From Laspinema olomoucense D3b (lineage in GTDB: Bacteria; Cyanobacteriota; Cyanobacteriia; Cyanobacteriales; Laspinemataceae), in contig NZ_JAMXFA010000027.1 in assembly GCF_025370785.1 (NCBI RefSeq), positions 32,112 through 96,111 of the forward strand: a DNA stretch of 64,000 bases, read 5' to 3'. Positions 52,315 to 61,514 of this stretch are shown here, piece after piece. Each line of letters begins with the position of its first letter. Position 1 is the first letter of the stretch. The notes under the pieces are model-generated. The model saw nothing but the letters and a program-made list of their open reading frames with translations, did no database searches and was not told the origin of the DNA. The position numbers were made by a program, and so were the translations under genes.

Positions 52315-53163
52315 TCAGGTAAACTCTAGTTCATCACTTAAGGCAAAGACTAAGTTAAAAACATATTGCGAATTGTAATATTGATCCGGGGATAATTTCA
52401 CCCAGTGGGGTGACTCATTTCGTAATAAATAGGGACTGTATCCTAGGGATGCCATGAACTCTCGTAACTGTTTTTCATCGGTTCCCATTTTATTCAATGC
52501 GAAGCGATTGATTTCGGCGATGATGTAGGGGACTTGATAAGTTGTAAGGGTTTTTAAGGAACCTTGTAAAACTTGATATTCTGCCCCTTCAGTGTCGATT
52601 TTAATTAATTTTACTCCCGTTAATCCTTTGTCTCGGACAACTTCATCGAGGGTTGTCATGGATAGAGTAGAGGTTTGAGGGTGACTGCGACTGATTTTAT
52701 TAAATTGATGCAATCCCACATCCCATAAGGCGTGTCCCCCATCATTATCGGCATTATAAAAAAATTCTACAGGTTTTGTTTCTGAACCCAATACTGTAGG
52801 AATTGCCTCAATTTGGCGGAACTGATTTAAGGTAATATGGTCTTGAATCCAGTTGATATTGGTTTTATCCGGTTCAATGCTAATTACTCTGCCGGTTTCG
52901 CCGATTAAAATTGCCGCAAGGAGAGAATAATAGCCAATATGTGCACCAATATCAATAAAGGTATCCCCGGGTTTTAACACTCGTTCTAAAAATTTAGACT
53001 CTTCAGGTTCATAGAATTTCCCCTGAGAGAAGTAATGCCACATGATTTTTTGGCTGTATTTGGAAATATCCAAATGTAGGCACAATTTATGATATTCCTG
53101 ATTGAGGCGGACTAACAAATTAACGGGTTTTTTCGTTGAGGATTGGGGGAGAGTTTGAGTCAT
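52315..53163 (-). CDS. FkbM family methyltransferase
   Basis: 282 residues. SAM-dependent methyltransferase: motif I FIDIGAHIGYYSLLAA, RVISIEPDKTNINW, and the FkbM block VKLIKIDTEGAEYQVLQGS with IIAEINRF. Members often O-methylate sugars of surface polysaccharides or glycans. It lies upstream of the giant glycosyltransferase gene's 3' end, on the same strand (130 bp gap holding a REP core), so a shared glycan pathway is plausible. Confidence 0.85.
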   Translation of the reverse strand: MTQTLPQSSTKKPVNLLVRLNQEYHKLCLHLDISKYSQKIMWHYFSQGKFYEPEESKFLERVLKPGDTFIDIGAHIGYYSLLAAILIGETGRVISIEPDKTNINWIQDHITLNQFRQIEAIPTVLGSETKPVEFFYNADNDGGHALWDVGLHQFNKISRSHPQTSTLSMTTLDEVVRDKGLTGVKLIKIDTEGAEYQVLQGSLKTLTTYQVPYIIAEINRFALNKMGTDEKQLREFMASLGYSPYLLRNESPHWVKLSPDQYYNSQYVFNLVFALSDELEFT

Positions 53164-53220
53164 AGATTAACGGTTAAAGGCATGATTGACAGTAGGAGGT
53201 ATCAAAAGTCATTTTTATTA

Positions 53221-53271
53221 GCCCGCGCAGGCGGGCTTAGTCCCTATAGCCCCACCCTTTAGGGCGCGGGT
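53221..53271 (+). repeat. REP core (double hairpin), intergenic copy
   Basis: GCCCGC-GCAG-GCGGGC hairpin followed by a second stem around CCCACCCT/AGGGCGCGGG. Same family as 7246-7297 and 58291-58407; no terminal inverted repeats around this copy. Sits between the FkbM gene and the end of the giant glycosyltransferase gene. A partial copy (GTAGCCCCACCCTTCC) is at 54597-54612 inside the latter. Confidence 0.8.
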
Positions 53272-53292
53272 TTTATAGAATTGCCCATCAAG

Positions 53293-56200
53293 TTACAGAA
53301 TTTCTCCTAGAATTTCCAGGAGGCGATTAACTTGGTTTTCCCAGGTCCATTGTTGCATAAATTGGGCGGCGGCAATGCCTTTTTGTTGGGCAATTTCACG
53401 ATTTTGATAAAGGGTTTCTAGGGTTTCTATAATTTCCTCAAGGTCCGACTCTCCCCAGCCTTCGACGCCGATAAATTGTGGGGTAGGTTGGACGGGTTTC
53501 TGAATTATCAAGGGATAGCAATGATTAGGGTCAATCAAGTCTAAATGTCCGGTATTGGCAGATAGAATAGTAGGAATTCCGCAAGCCATTGTTTCCATTG
53601 CAACAAGGTTGGTTCCCCCTTCGCAGCGATTGGTAAAGAGGGCACAGTCGGCTTCCCGGATGATTTGCGGCATCAGATAATTGGAAATTACACCAATATC
53701 GATAAAGGAGTCAGGAGTTAACCCATTGTTGAGTAGCCACTCGGTAATATTTAAGCGTTTATCTGTCCCAATTTTCGGCAGTCCGGTGACATGACCCGTG
53801 GTTTGGAGTCCGCGCATAAATTGGGGCCAAAAGTTATGCCATGCGGTGATGAGTAAGGCTTCAGGGTGACGCTTTTGGAAGGCTTTAAAGGCGGCAATGA
53901 CGATATCTTGCCCTTTGCGATATTCTAATTTTCCGCCGCTGAAGATGACGAAGCGATCGCCAAATAAATTGGATTTGGGGGCGGGATGAAACAAGGTGGG
54001 GTCAATCCCTTGGGGTAATGCCTGAACTGTGGTGATTCCCTGACTTTTAAGAACCTCAGCATTCCAAGTGGAACCGGCAATAATTAACGAATATTCATTT
54101 GCTCGATTGCGTTTTTCGGGTGGGAAATCAGTATCTTCAAAAAAGATAAACCCGATATTCTGTTTGCTGCTGATTTGTTTGGTTGTTGCCAGACTGATAA
54201 AATCATTACCGAGGTCATAAAGGACGGGAAAATCACACCAAATGGGTTTACCTGGGTTTTGCTGCCGCAATTGTTCTAAATTTTGATATCGATCGCACAC
54301 AGGTTGGAGTTGCGATCGCACCAACGGATTCACTACCCCAGTGATATCCGGTGGCAGCAATAACATCGGTTCATATCCCGGGTTTTTTTGCAGTTGCAGG
54401 GTGAGGTTTGTCCCATAAATCCCCCACCCTGTCATCTGGTTTATCGGCCATGCAAGGCCCAATCTCAAGGGATTCTGAGCCGGTTTGGAAACGCCTTGGG
54501 TGCGATCGCGAATTGATTCACTAATCATCGATTTTAGGTTCATCCTGACTTCACTTTCTACCCCTTTTTTCCCGGGCAAAGATGGGTCCTGGTCCCGTAG
54601 CCCCACCCTTCCTGAATTCTCCACAGTTTGCCGCAATTCTTCAGTAATGCGATCGCCAACTTCCTGCCACTCTCCCGGCTGTTTTTGCCGGAATAATCGC
54701 AGACTTGGATACCACGGAGAAGCGCAACCATCGAGTCCCCAACGCCAATCGGGAGTATAAGCTAATAATAGCCAAGTGGGTTTACCCATCGCCCCAGCTA
54801 AATGGGCAACGGAGGTATCAACAGTAATAATTAAGTCTAATTGGGAGATTGCCGCAGCGGTATCGGCAAAATCCTGGAGGAAGGGTCCTAAATCCTGAAT
54901 GGGTAAATTTTTTCCTTGCCAAGTTTCCCCCGCTTGCCCTTTTTGGAGACTATAAAATTGGACTCCAGGAACTGTTAAGAAGGGTTGAAAAACATCCAGG
55001 GAACAGGACCGCTTATAATCCCGGTGGTGTTTCGGATTTCCTGCCCAAACAATCCCCACTTTAAATTGTGTCGAGTCAAGGGGCATTTGCCGGTAATTGG
55101 GGGGCTGAATATAAGGAATGGTAGCGGGAATTGTGGTAGAAATCGTCCCCAAAATTCGAGGTAAACTCATCAAAGGAATCCAACTGTCAAAGGGTTTTAA
55201 ATCCTGCTGATTGGAACTAATTGCATCAATCCCCGGAACCGTTTTCAAGACAGAAACCAGAGGCGCCGCAACTAAGGCGACTACGCGAATTCCCTGTTGT
55301 GCAAGTAAGGTGGCATAGCGGATAAATTGGAGTGTATCCCCTAAGCCTTGTTCCCCATATAATAGGAGGGTCTTGCCCGTTAAATCCGTACCTTCCCACC
55401 GAGGAACCTCAAAGTGAGGTGGGGCGGGGTATCCTTTGACGCGCCACCGCCATTCATATTCGCTAAAACCTTTGCGGAAGTCTCCAGCAGTCAGAAGACT
55501 GAGGGCGAGGTTAAGGTGAGCTTCGGCAGAGTCGGGCTGGATTTCGAGGGCGCGGTGATAGGCAGCGATCGCCGCTGTGGTTTGATGTTGTTCCTGAAAA
55601 GCCGTTCCCAGGTTAATTTGGGCGTCAATATACTGGGAATCCAGGGCAGTCGCCTGCTGAAAACAAGCCATTGCCTCGGCAATTCTCCCTTCCTTGAGGA
55701 ACAGATTCCCCAGAGTATTATGAGCTTCTGTATAACTGGGGTCAAGGGTCGTTGCCTGCTGGATCTGGGCGACTGCCTCCGTTACATTCCCCACTTCTTG
55801 TAGGGCATTTCCTAGATGGTAATGCGCTTGACTATGATGGGCATCCAGGGCAATGACTTGGCGATAGTGGGCGATCGCTTCCTGGAAATGTCCCTCGTCA
55901 GACAAGGCATTTCCCAGATTATAATGGGCGGCGAGACAGTGGGAATCCACGGCGATCGCTTGTGCTAAATAAGAAATCGCCTCACTGGTTTTGCCCAAAC
56001 TGCGTAAGGCTGCCCCGAGATTGATATAGGCGGGGAGATAGTGGGAATCAGCAGCGATCGCTTGCTTGTAATACCCCACTGCTGTATGAAATTTTCCCCC
56101 TTGATGGGCGATCGCCCCTAACAGTTGCCATCCTTGCGCCTGATTGGGATACTGACGCAGCAACACCCGGCAACGGCGTTGAGCGTTGGCAAAATTGCCC

Positions 56201-59200
56201 GCTTCGTAATCTTGGCGGGCGAGGGCGAATTCTGGGCTGATTGTCTCCGGTTCCGGCAAGACAACCCGCGTTGCCAACACCTCAGTTAAACTCTGTGCCA
56301 CCTCATCAAATACCCCTTGCCAGTCCCCCCGTTCCTCCTGGCGAAACAGGCGCATTGTCGGATACCAAGGGGAATCACTGCGGTTGAGCATCCACCGCCA
56401 ATCCGGGGCATAGCTTAACGCTACCCAAACAGGTTTACCCAAGGCACCGGCTAAATGTGCGATAGAAGTATCTACCGTAATCACCAAGTCTAATTGAGCA
56501 ATAACTGCTGCCGTATCTGCTAAATCCTGCAAATGCGGGGCTAAATCGTTAATCGGGAGATTTTGCTGGCGAATTCGGGTTTCTTCGGGGCCTTTTTGTA
56601 GACTATACCACTTAATGCCCGGAATGTTGAGCAGGGGGAGAAAATAGCGCAAGGGACAGGAACGAGTGCGATCGCCCTTATGTTGTGGATTCCCCGCCCA
56701 GACGATACCCACCTTTAATCCCGGTGCATGGAGTATCACCGGGGCTAAATGGGAGTGTGTGAGATAGGGAATTTTTCGAGGGATAGTATCTAAGGTGGTT
56801 CCCAGAATGTGAGGCAAGCTCAACAGGGGAATCCACACATCAATCGGTGCCAATTCGGACCAATAGGCACTGACGCGATCAATGCCCGGTACGCTTTTAA
56901 ATAAGCGCACCAAGGGTTGGTTAACCAAGGCAACGACTCGCCCCCCGCGTTGGACGAGTAAGGCAGCATAGCGGATGAATTGGATACAATCTCCCAAACC
57001 TTGTTCGGCATGGAGTAAAATTGTCTTACCTTGAAGATCGGAACCGTCCCAAAAGGGGGCAGGAATCGGCGGTAAATCCGGTGCTGCTTTCACCCGCCAC
57101 CGCCATTCATATTCCCGAAATCCCTGGCGTAATTCCCCTTGGATGAGTAAGGCAATTCCCCGGTTGTTATGGGCTTCGGAGTAGTCCGGTTGTAGGCGCA
57201 GGGCAGTGTCATAGCAGGCGATCGCCTCTTCGACTCGTCCCATGTCATGCAACACCAACCCTAAATTATTGTATCCTTGGGCATAGTTGGGATTTAGGGC
57301 GATCGCCTGTTCAAAGTGAGGAATAGCCGATTCTAATTCGCCTAACTCATGCAACACCATCCCCAGATTATTATATCCATCCACATGATTCGGTTGCAAG
57401 ACAATCACCCGCTCAAACTGGGCGATCGCCGCTTCCCGTTTCCCCAGTTCCCAGAGGGCATTTCCTAAGTTGTAATGCAACCCCACTTCTTGCGGGGCAT
57501 AAGGTAAAGCTTGGTGATAACAAGTCACAGCTTCTTGACAGTTTCCCTGACTTTTCAGAATCATTCCCAAATTCGTTAAAGCCACCGGATGGTTCGGCAT
57601 TTGTTCCAACACTTGCCGATAAAACCGTTCCGCTTTGATTAAATCTCCCCCGTGATGAGCTGTAATCCCGCGTCCCAGCTTTACACTCACTTCCCGGGGC
57701 ATTTCTGCCCGGTTTTCTGTCCATTCCCCTGCTTCAATTAAGGCTTGTTTCACCTCCTCAAAAACACTTTGCCAATCCCCCGGCTTGCTTTGGCGAAACA
57801 GGCGCAGGGTAGGATACCAAGGCGAATCGGAGCGATGCAGCAACCATCGCCAATCCGGCGCAAAAGGCAGCAACACCCAAGCCGGTTTTCCCAATGCCCC
57901 GGCTAAATGAGCCACTGCCGTATCCACGGTAATAATTAAGTCTAATTCCGCCATAATTTCAGCGGTATCCCGGAAATGATTCAATTGAGGAGCCAAATCA
58001 TGAATCGGAACTTGACGGGATATTTTAGGGAGTTCGTTAGAGCCTTTTTGTAAGCTATAAAAGCCTATAGAAGTTGCCAATTCTTCTACTAATTGTAAAA
58101 AATAAGTGAATGGACAAGAACGTTTGATAGAGGTAGGATTTTCATGATTTGCTGCCCAAACTATTCCAATTTTGAAAGAGTGAGAAGGGAGGGAATTTGG
58201 GGCGGTTGTTTTTAGAAGAGATCCCCCCCAACCCCCCTTAAGAAGGGGGGAGTCAGAGGCATTTTGGTCGTTTTGTACTAAAGATACCTCAGCCCGCGCA
58301 GGCGGGCTTTGTTCGGATAGCCCCACCCTTCCAGGGTGCAGGCTGGGGTCGTTAGCCCGCGCAGGCGGGCTTTGTTCGGATAGCCCCACCCTTCCAGGGT
58401 GCGGGCTTTGTTCGGATAGCCCCAGCCGGGAAGAGTGAGGGGGACGCACCATTAGATAGGGAATCTCACAGGGAATTGTTTCTAACGTTGTACCCAAAAT
58501 GCGCGGTAAACTCATCAAGGGCGCATGAACATCAAACGCCGGTAAAGGCTCATCCTTGATAACCAGGATATCCACCCCTTCTAGCTGTTTCAACAAGGGA
58601 AATAAGGGGGGATAACACTCCAGGATTACTCGCCCGCCCAGGGCTGCGACAAGGGGAATATAACGGATAAATTGCAGGGTATCTCCGAATCCCTGTTCAC
58701 TATGGAGGAGAATGGTGCGCCCGGTGAGGGGGGAACCGTCCCATAGCGGTTGGGGAAATGGGCGGGGTTTGAGGGTTTCTGTTTGCCACCGCCATTCATA
58801 TTCAACAAATCCCCGTGGGTAGTCTCCTGAGATCAGGAGGGAGAGGGCGCGATTCCAATGGAATATCACGGTGTGAGGTTCGATCGCGATCGCCCGATCA
58901 TAACAAGCGACTGCCTCGGCTAAATCTCCGGCATCATGCAAGGCAACCCCAAGGTTATAGTGGAATTCCGCCGAATCGGGAGAGCGATCGCAGACTTGTC
59001 GATATTGGGCGACTGCCGCCGCTAAATCTCCCGATTCTTTCAAAGCATTGCCGAGATTTGTCTGAATTTGTAAGTCCTGCGGATCTAAGGCAAGGGCTTG
59101 TTGATACTGGGCGATCGCTGCTTGAATCTCTCCCCCTTCCAGGTACAAATTGCCTAAATTATAGAATGCTTTGGTATAATTAGGACGCAGGGTAATCGCT

Positions 59201-59523
59201 TGCTGATAATGGGCGATCGCCTCTGCCGGTTGTCCCTCCAACTTTAGGGAATTTGCCAGATTGTAATGGAACTCCGGCACATTCGGATGGATCTTTACCC
59301 CTTGTTGATACCAATCGATCGCCCCTAGATTGTCTCCCTCTTGGGCGGCGATCGTCCCCAAGAGGTTCAATGTCAGAAGGTTCTCTGGTTCCCGATGGAG
59401 GATTTCCCGACATAGAGTTTGTGCCAAGGCAAAATTCCCAGCTTCGCACTGTTTTTGAGCCATTTCCCAACATTGCGAAACCGACAGGTGTGTGTAAGGG
59501 GTCTCAGATTGATTCACGTCCAT
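53293..59523 (-). CDS. Giant TPR/glycosyltransferase: three TPR-GT9 modules plus a GT4 module
   Basis: 2076 residues. TPR block 1 (about 15-245), GT9/heptosyltransferase-like domain 1 (255-600); TPR block 2 (605-805), GT9-like domain 2 (820-1085); TPR block 3 (1095-1355), GT9-like domain 3 (1368-1635); then a GT4-type glycosyltransferase (1685-2076). Each GT9-like domain repeats EYEWRW, ILLH.EQG.GD..QFIRY, IGIVWA.N, FYSLQKG and ITVDT.VAHLAGALGKP. The GT4 part has FVIFSGGKLEYRKGQDIV and EGGTNLVAMETMACGIPT. TPR-linked GT9-like domains are common in cyanobacteria, often as possible protein or surface-glycan glycosyltransferases; three in one chain is rare in my knowledge. Domain 1 has an extra loop (about 363-447) encoded by inserted repeats. 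An FkbM methyltransferase gene lies downstream. Confidence 0.85.
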   Translation of the reverse strand: MDVNQSETPYTHLSVSQCWEMAQKQCEAGNFALAQTLCREILHREPENLLTLNLLGTIAAQEGDNLGAIDWYQQGVKIHPNVPEFHYNLANSLKLEGQPAEAIAHYQQAITLRPNYTKAFYNLGNLYLEGGEIQAAIAQYQQALALDPQDLQIQTNLGNALKESGDLAAAVAQYRQVCDRSPDSAEFHYNLGVALHDAGDLAEAVACYDRAIAIEPHTVIFHWNRALSLLISGDYPRGFVEYEWRWQTETLKPRPFPQPLWDGSPLTGRTILLHSEQGFGDTLQFIRYIPLVAALGGRVILECYPPLFPLLKQLEGVDILVIKDEPLPAFDVHAPLMSLPRILGTTLETIPCEIPYLMVRPPHSSRLGLSEQSPHPGRVGLSEQSPPARANDPSLHPGRVGLSEQSPPARAEVSLVQNDQNASDSPLLKGGWGGSLLKTTAPNSLPSHSFKIGIVWAANHENPTSIKRSCPFTYFLQLVEELATSIGFYSLQKGSNELPKISRQVPIHDLAPQLNHFRDTAEIMAELDLIITVDTAVAHLAGALGKPAWVLLPFAPDWRWLLHRSDSPWYPTLRLFRQSKPGDWQSVFEEVKQALIEAGEWTENRAEMPREVSVKLGRGITAHHGGDLIKAERFYRQVLEQMPNHPVALTNLGMILKSQGNCQEAVTCYHQALPYAPQEVGLHYNLGNALWELGKREAAIAQFERVIVLQPNHVDGYNNLGMVLHELGELESAIPHFEQAIALNPNYAQGYNNLGLVLHDMGRVEEAIACYDTALRLQPDYSEAHNNRGIALLIQGELRQGFREYEWRWRVKAAPDLPPIPAPFWDGSDLQGKTILLHAEQGLGDCIQFIRYAALLVQRGGRVVALVNQPLVRLFKSVPGIDRVSAYWSELAPIDVWIPLLSLPHILGTTLDTIPRKIPYLTHSHLAPVILHAPGLKVGIVWAGNPQHKGDRTRSCPLRYFLPLLNIPGIKWYSLQKGPEETRIRQQNLPINDLAPHLQDLADTAAVIAQLDLVITVDTSIAHLAGALGKPVWVALSYAPDWRWMLNRSDSPWYPTMRLFRQEERGDWQGVFDEVAQSLTEVLATRVVLPEPETISPEFALARQDYEAGNFANAQRRCRVLLRQYPNQAQGWQLLGAIAHQGGKFHTAVGYYKQAIAADSHYLPAYINLGAALRSLGKTSEAISYLAQAIAVDSHCLAAHYNLGNALSDEGHFQEAIAHYRQVIALDAHHSQAHYHLGNALQEVGNVTEAVAQIQQATTLDPSYTEAHNTLGNLFLKEGRIAEAMACFQQATALDSQYIDAQINLGTAFQEQHQTTAAIAAYHRALEIQPDSAEAHLNLALSLLTAGDFRKGFSEYEWRWRVKGYPAPPHFEVPRWEGTDLTGKTLLLYGEQGLGDTLQFIRYATLLAQQGIRVVALVAAPLVSVLKTVPGIDAISSNQQDLKPFDSWIPLMSLPRILGTISTTIPATIPYIQPPNYRQMPLDSTQFKVGIVWAGNPKHHRDYKRSCSLDVFQPFLTVPGVQFYSLQKGQAGETWQGKNLPIQDLGPFLQDFADTAAAISQLDLIITVDTSVAHLAGAMGKPTWLLLAYTPDWRWGLDGCASPWYPSLRLFRQKQPGEWQEVGDRITEELRQTVENSGRVGLRDQDPSLPGKKGVESEVRMNLKSMISESIRDRTQGVSKPAQNPLRLGLAWPINQMTGWGIYGTNLTLQLQKNPGYEPMLLLPPDITGVVNPLVRSQLQPVCDRYQNLEQLRQQNPGKPIWCDFPVLYDLGNDFISLATTKQISSKQNIGFIFFEDTDFPPEKRNRANEYSLIIAGSTWNAEVLKSQGITTVQALPQGIDPTLFHPAPKSNLFGDRFVIFSGGKLEYRKGQDIVIAAFKAFQKRHPEALLITAWHNFWPQFMRGLQTTGHVTGLPKIGTDKRLNITEWLLNNGLTPDSFIDIGVISNYLMPQIIREADCALFTNRCEGGTNLVAMETMACGIPTILSANTGHLDLIDPNHCYPLIIQKPVQPTPQFIGVEGWGESDLEEIIETLETLYQNREIAQQKGIAAAQFMQQWTWENQVNRLLEILGEIL
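58219..58437. repeat. Repeat-derived insert inside the giant glycosyltransferase gene
   Basis: Contains a palindrome-rich repeat with CCCCCCTTAAGAAGGGGGG (58234-58252), two exact-length 54-bp REP cores (58291-58344 and 58354-58407) and a partial third (58408-58437). All are read through in frame, adding about 85 residues, including twice the peptide HPGRVGLSEQSPPARA, where sister modules have a short linker. Confidence 0.88.
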
Positions 59524-59571
59524 TATTTCACGGCTATTTAACGGCTATCGGGGAGGGTGATGATCTGAAAT

Positions 59572-60549
59572 TTACGCCAACAGACAAGCCACGGGAAACA
59601 TGATATATTCCAGGAAAAACAGTTTCCAAATAAATTGATAGCAAGCGGCGATCGCGCTTTTATCTTCTAAATCTACCTCACGACTGCGCCACCATAACCC
59701 CGTCAATGCCACCCCATGCGCGATCGCCAACACGAAGGGATTGATTTGAGGTAACCAGAAAAACGCAGCTACACTGGTAGCAATATAACAGATGACAATT
59801 ACCCATCTTGCTAAATCAAAGACAGTACGCGCTCCCAAACGTAGGGTCAAGGTGCTAATCTGATAAAGCCGATCGCCTTCCATATCGGGAATATCTTTAA
59901 AAATGGCGATCGCAAAGGTAAAGCCTAAGACAAACAAAGTCAGGGCCCATACTGAAGGGGGAATCATCACCAAACCCTCTTTTTGCATCACCCATTGGTA
60001 ATGTAAAAATAACCCTAAATTAACAATAATCCCGCGCACCGTAAAAATGCAAAAAGACGCCCAAAATGGAAAGCGTTTTAAGCGAATGGGCGGCAAGGAA
60101 TAAGCCGTTCCTAAGCCCAAACTAATTCCCACCGTTGCCAACAACCAAGGACCTTGTAACCAAGCTAAAGCAATCGCTAAAATGCCCGTAATTCCTACAA
60201 TTAATTGCCCTTGTTTGCGGGAAAACTCACCGGCTGCTACGGGTAATTCTGGCTTATTAATTTGGTCAATTTCAATATCAAAAAGTTGGTTTAATCCAAC
60301 AATATAAACATTCCCACACAAACAGGTAAACCAAGTCCCAAATAAGGGCAAGAGGGCTTTTCCGGTGAGGCTGTCCCCAGAAAAAGCTTGGGCGATCGCA
60401 AACAAACCGATCGCACTCAAACTGGTGCCAATAATTGTATGAGGGCGGGTAAATTTCCAGAATGAATAGAGCCAAGGGGCATATTTCTGGACCATATTCA
60501 TTTCAGCCGGTTGAGAAACCGCAGGGGGAGAGGGAGAAATTTGGCTCAT
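59572..60549 (-). CDS. Homogentisate phytyltransferase
   Basis: 325 residues, UbiA-type membrane prenyltransferase that joins phytyl diphosphate to homogentisate, the committed step of tocopherol synthesis (slr1736/VTE2 type). First Asp-rich motif NQLFDIEIDQINKPELP, second KDIPDMEGDRLY, nine or so membrane helices, KFTRPHTIIGTSLS near the start. It lies 50 bp downstream of the tocopherol methyltransferase gene on the same strand, forming a small vitamin E operon. Such linkage strongly supports both calls. Confidence 0.92.
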   Translation of the reverse strand: MSQISPSPPAVSQPAEMNMVQKYAPWLYSFWKFTRPHTIIGTSLSAIGLFAIAQAFSGDSLTGKALLPLFGTWFTCLCGNVYIVGLNQLFDIEIDQINKPELPVAAGEFSRKQGQLIVGITGILAIALAWLQGPWLLATVGISLGLGTAYSLPPIRLKRFPFWASFCIFTVRGIIVNLGLFLHYQWVMQKEGLVMIPPSVWALTLFVLGFTFAIAIFKDIPDMEGDRLYQISTLTLRLGARTVFDLARWVIVICYIATSVAAFFWLPQINPFVLAIAHGVALTGLWWRSREVDLEDKSAIAACYQFIWKLFFLEYIMFPVACLLA

Positions 60550-60599
60550 AATCTCGCTAAAAATAGACTCACCACAACAGCAAAAACGCTTAATAAAAG

Positions 60600-61514
60600 T
60601 TAGGATTTCGTTCCACAGAGTAACCCATATCGAATTAACCCTTGCTTATATCCATCACGCATCAGCCCCAGAGCAAGCGCCCCTTGAATAGTTTGCCAAC
60701 CGGATAATAATAATCCCAAAAGGACCGAGGGGTCAAAAGCAGAATCAATCACTAAATCCCAAAACGGGGCCACCGCTGTAGACCAATCTGCCACCTGAAT
60801 CCCTTCAAATCCAATTTCTCGGGCAATTGTCTCATATTCGGGTAAAGAAATCACGTAGGGCAAGCAATAAACCTTGTAAATTTCCATTAATTGATGCCGT
60901 TCGCGATCGCTTAGGGGTGCACAGGGTGGTGCAACGGGACGATGACACCAAGTTGCCATCATCAACGCGCCTCCCGGGGCGAGTACCCGATAGCATTCCT
61001 GTAAAAACTTCTTTTTATCCGGCATATGTTCGCCGCTTTCCAGGGTCCAGACGAGATCAAAGGAATTATCTGCAAAGGGCAATTCTAGGGCATTGGCGAC
61101 GCGAAACTCCGCCCTTGGACCCGGGGTCATGCTCCCCCCTTCCAGACCCGAGGAGGTCGGGATTCCAGCTTCTTTGGCTCGTTCTGTGGCCCGGGCCGCC
61201 TGGACCGGACTGAGGGTAATTCCGATTGCGCTGGCGTTAAACTTTTGTGCTAAGTATAAAGAACTCCCACCGATGCCGCAACCTACATCTAAAATCGTGG
61301 AAACCCGGCCCGTGAGGTCCTTAGACAACTGCACCCCAGTCCAAGCCAGGAGTTCCTCAATCAAGTCAATCTGTGCCTGTCGTCGATCCAACCGGCGATC
61401 GCCCCTCTCGCCGTAATACCCGTGATGCATATGTTCCCCCCAAACCCGTTCCCAGAGTCCGGAGGAAGCATCGTAAAACTGCTGAATTTGCTCGTACAAG
61501 TTGCTCGTCATCAT
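60600..61514 (-). CDS. Gamma-tocopherol methyltransferase-type enzyme
   Basis: 304 residues. SAM-dependent methyltransferase: ILDVGCGIGGSSLYLA (motif I), FDLVWTLESGEHMPDK, FLQECYRVLAPGGALMMATW; N-terminal LYEQIQQFYDASSGLWERVWGEHMHHGYY is typical of plant and cyanobacterial gamma-tocopherol methyltransferase (VTE4, slr0089), which makes alpha-tocopherol. No plastid or membrane extension. Between motif I and post-I there is an extra loop (SSGLEGGSMTPGPR), GC-rich in DNA and absent from relatives I recall. Upstream gene of the HPT pair. Confidence 0.85.
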   Translation of the reverse strand: MMTSNLYEQIQQFYDASSGLWERVWGEHMHHGYYGERGDRRLDRRQAQIDLIEELLAWTGVQLSKDLTGRVSTILDVGCGIGGSSLYLAQKFNASAIGITLSPVQAARATERAKEAGIPTSSGLEGGSMTPGPRAEFRVANALELPFADNSFDLVWTLESGEHMPDKKKFLQECYRVLAPGGALMMATWCHRPVAPPCAPLSDRERHQLMEIYKVYCLPYVISLPEYETIAREIGFEGIQVADWSTAVAPFWDLVIDSAFDPSVLLGLLLSGWQTIQGALALGLMRDGYKQGLIRYGLLCGTKS

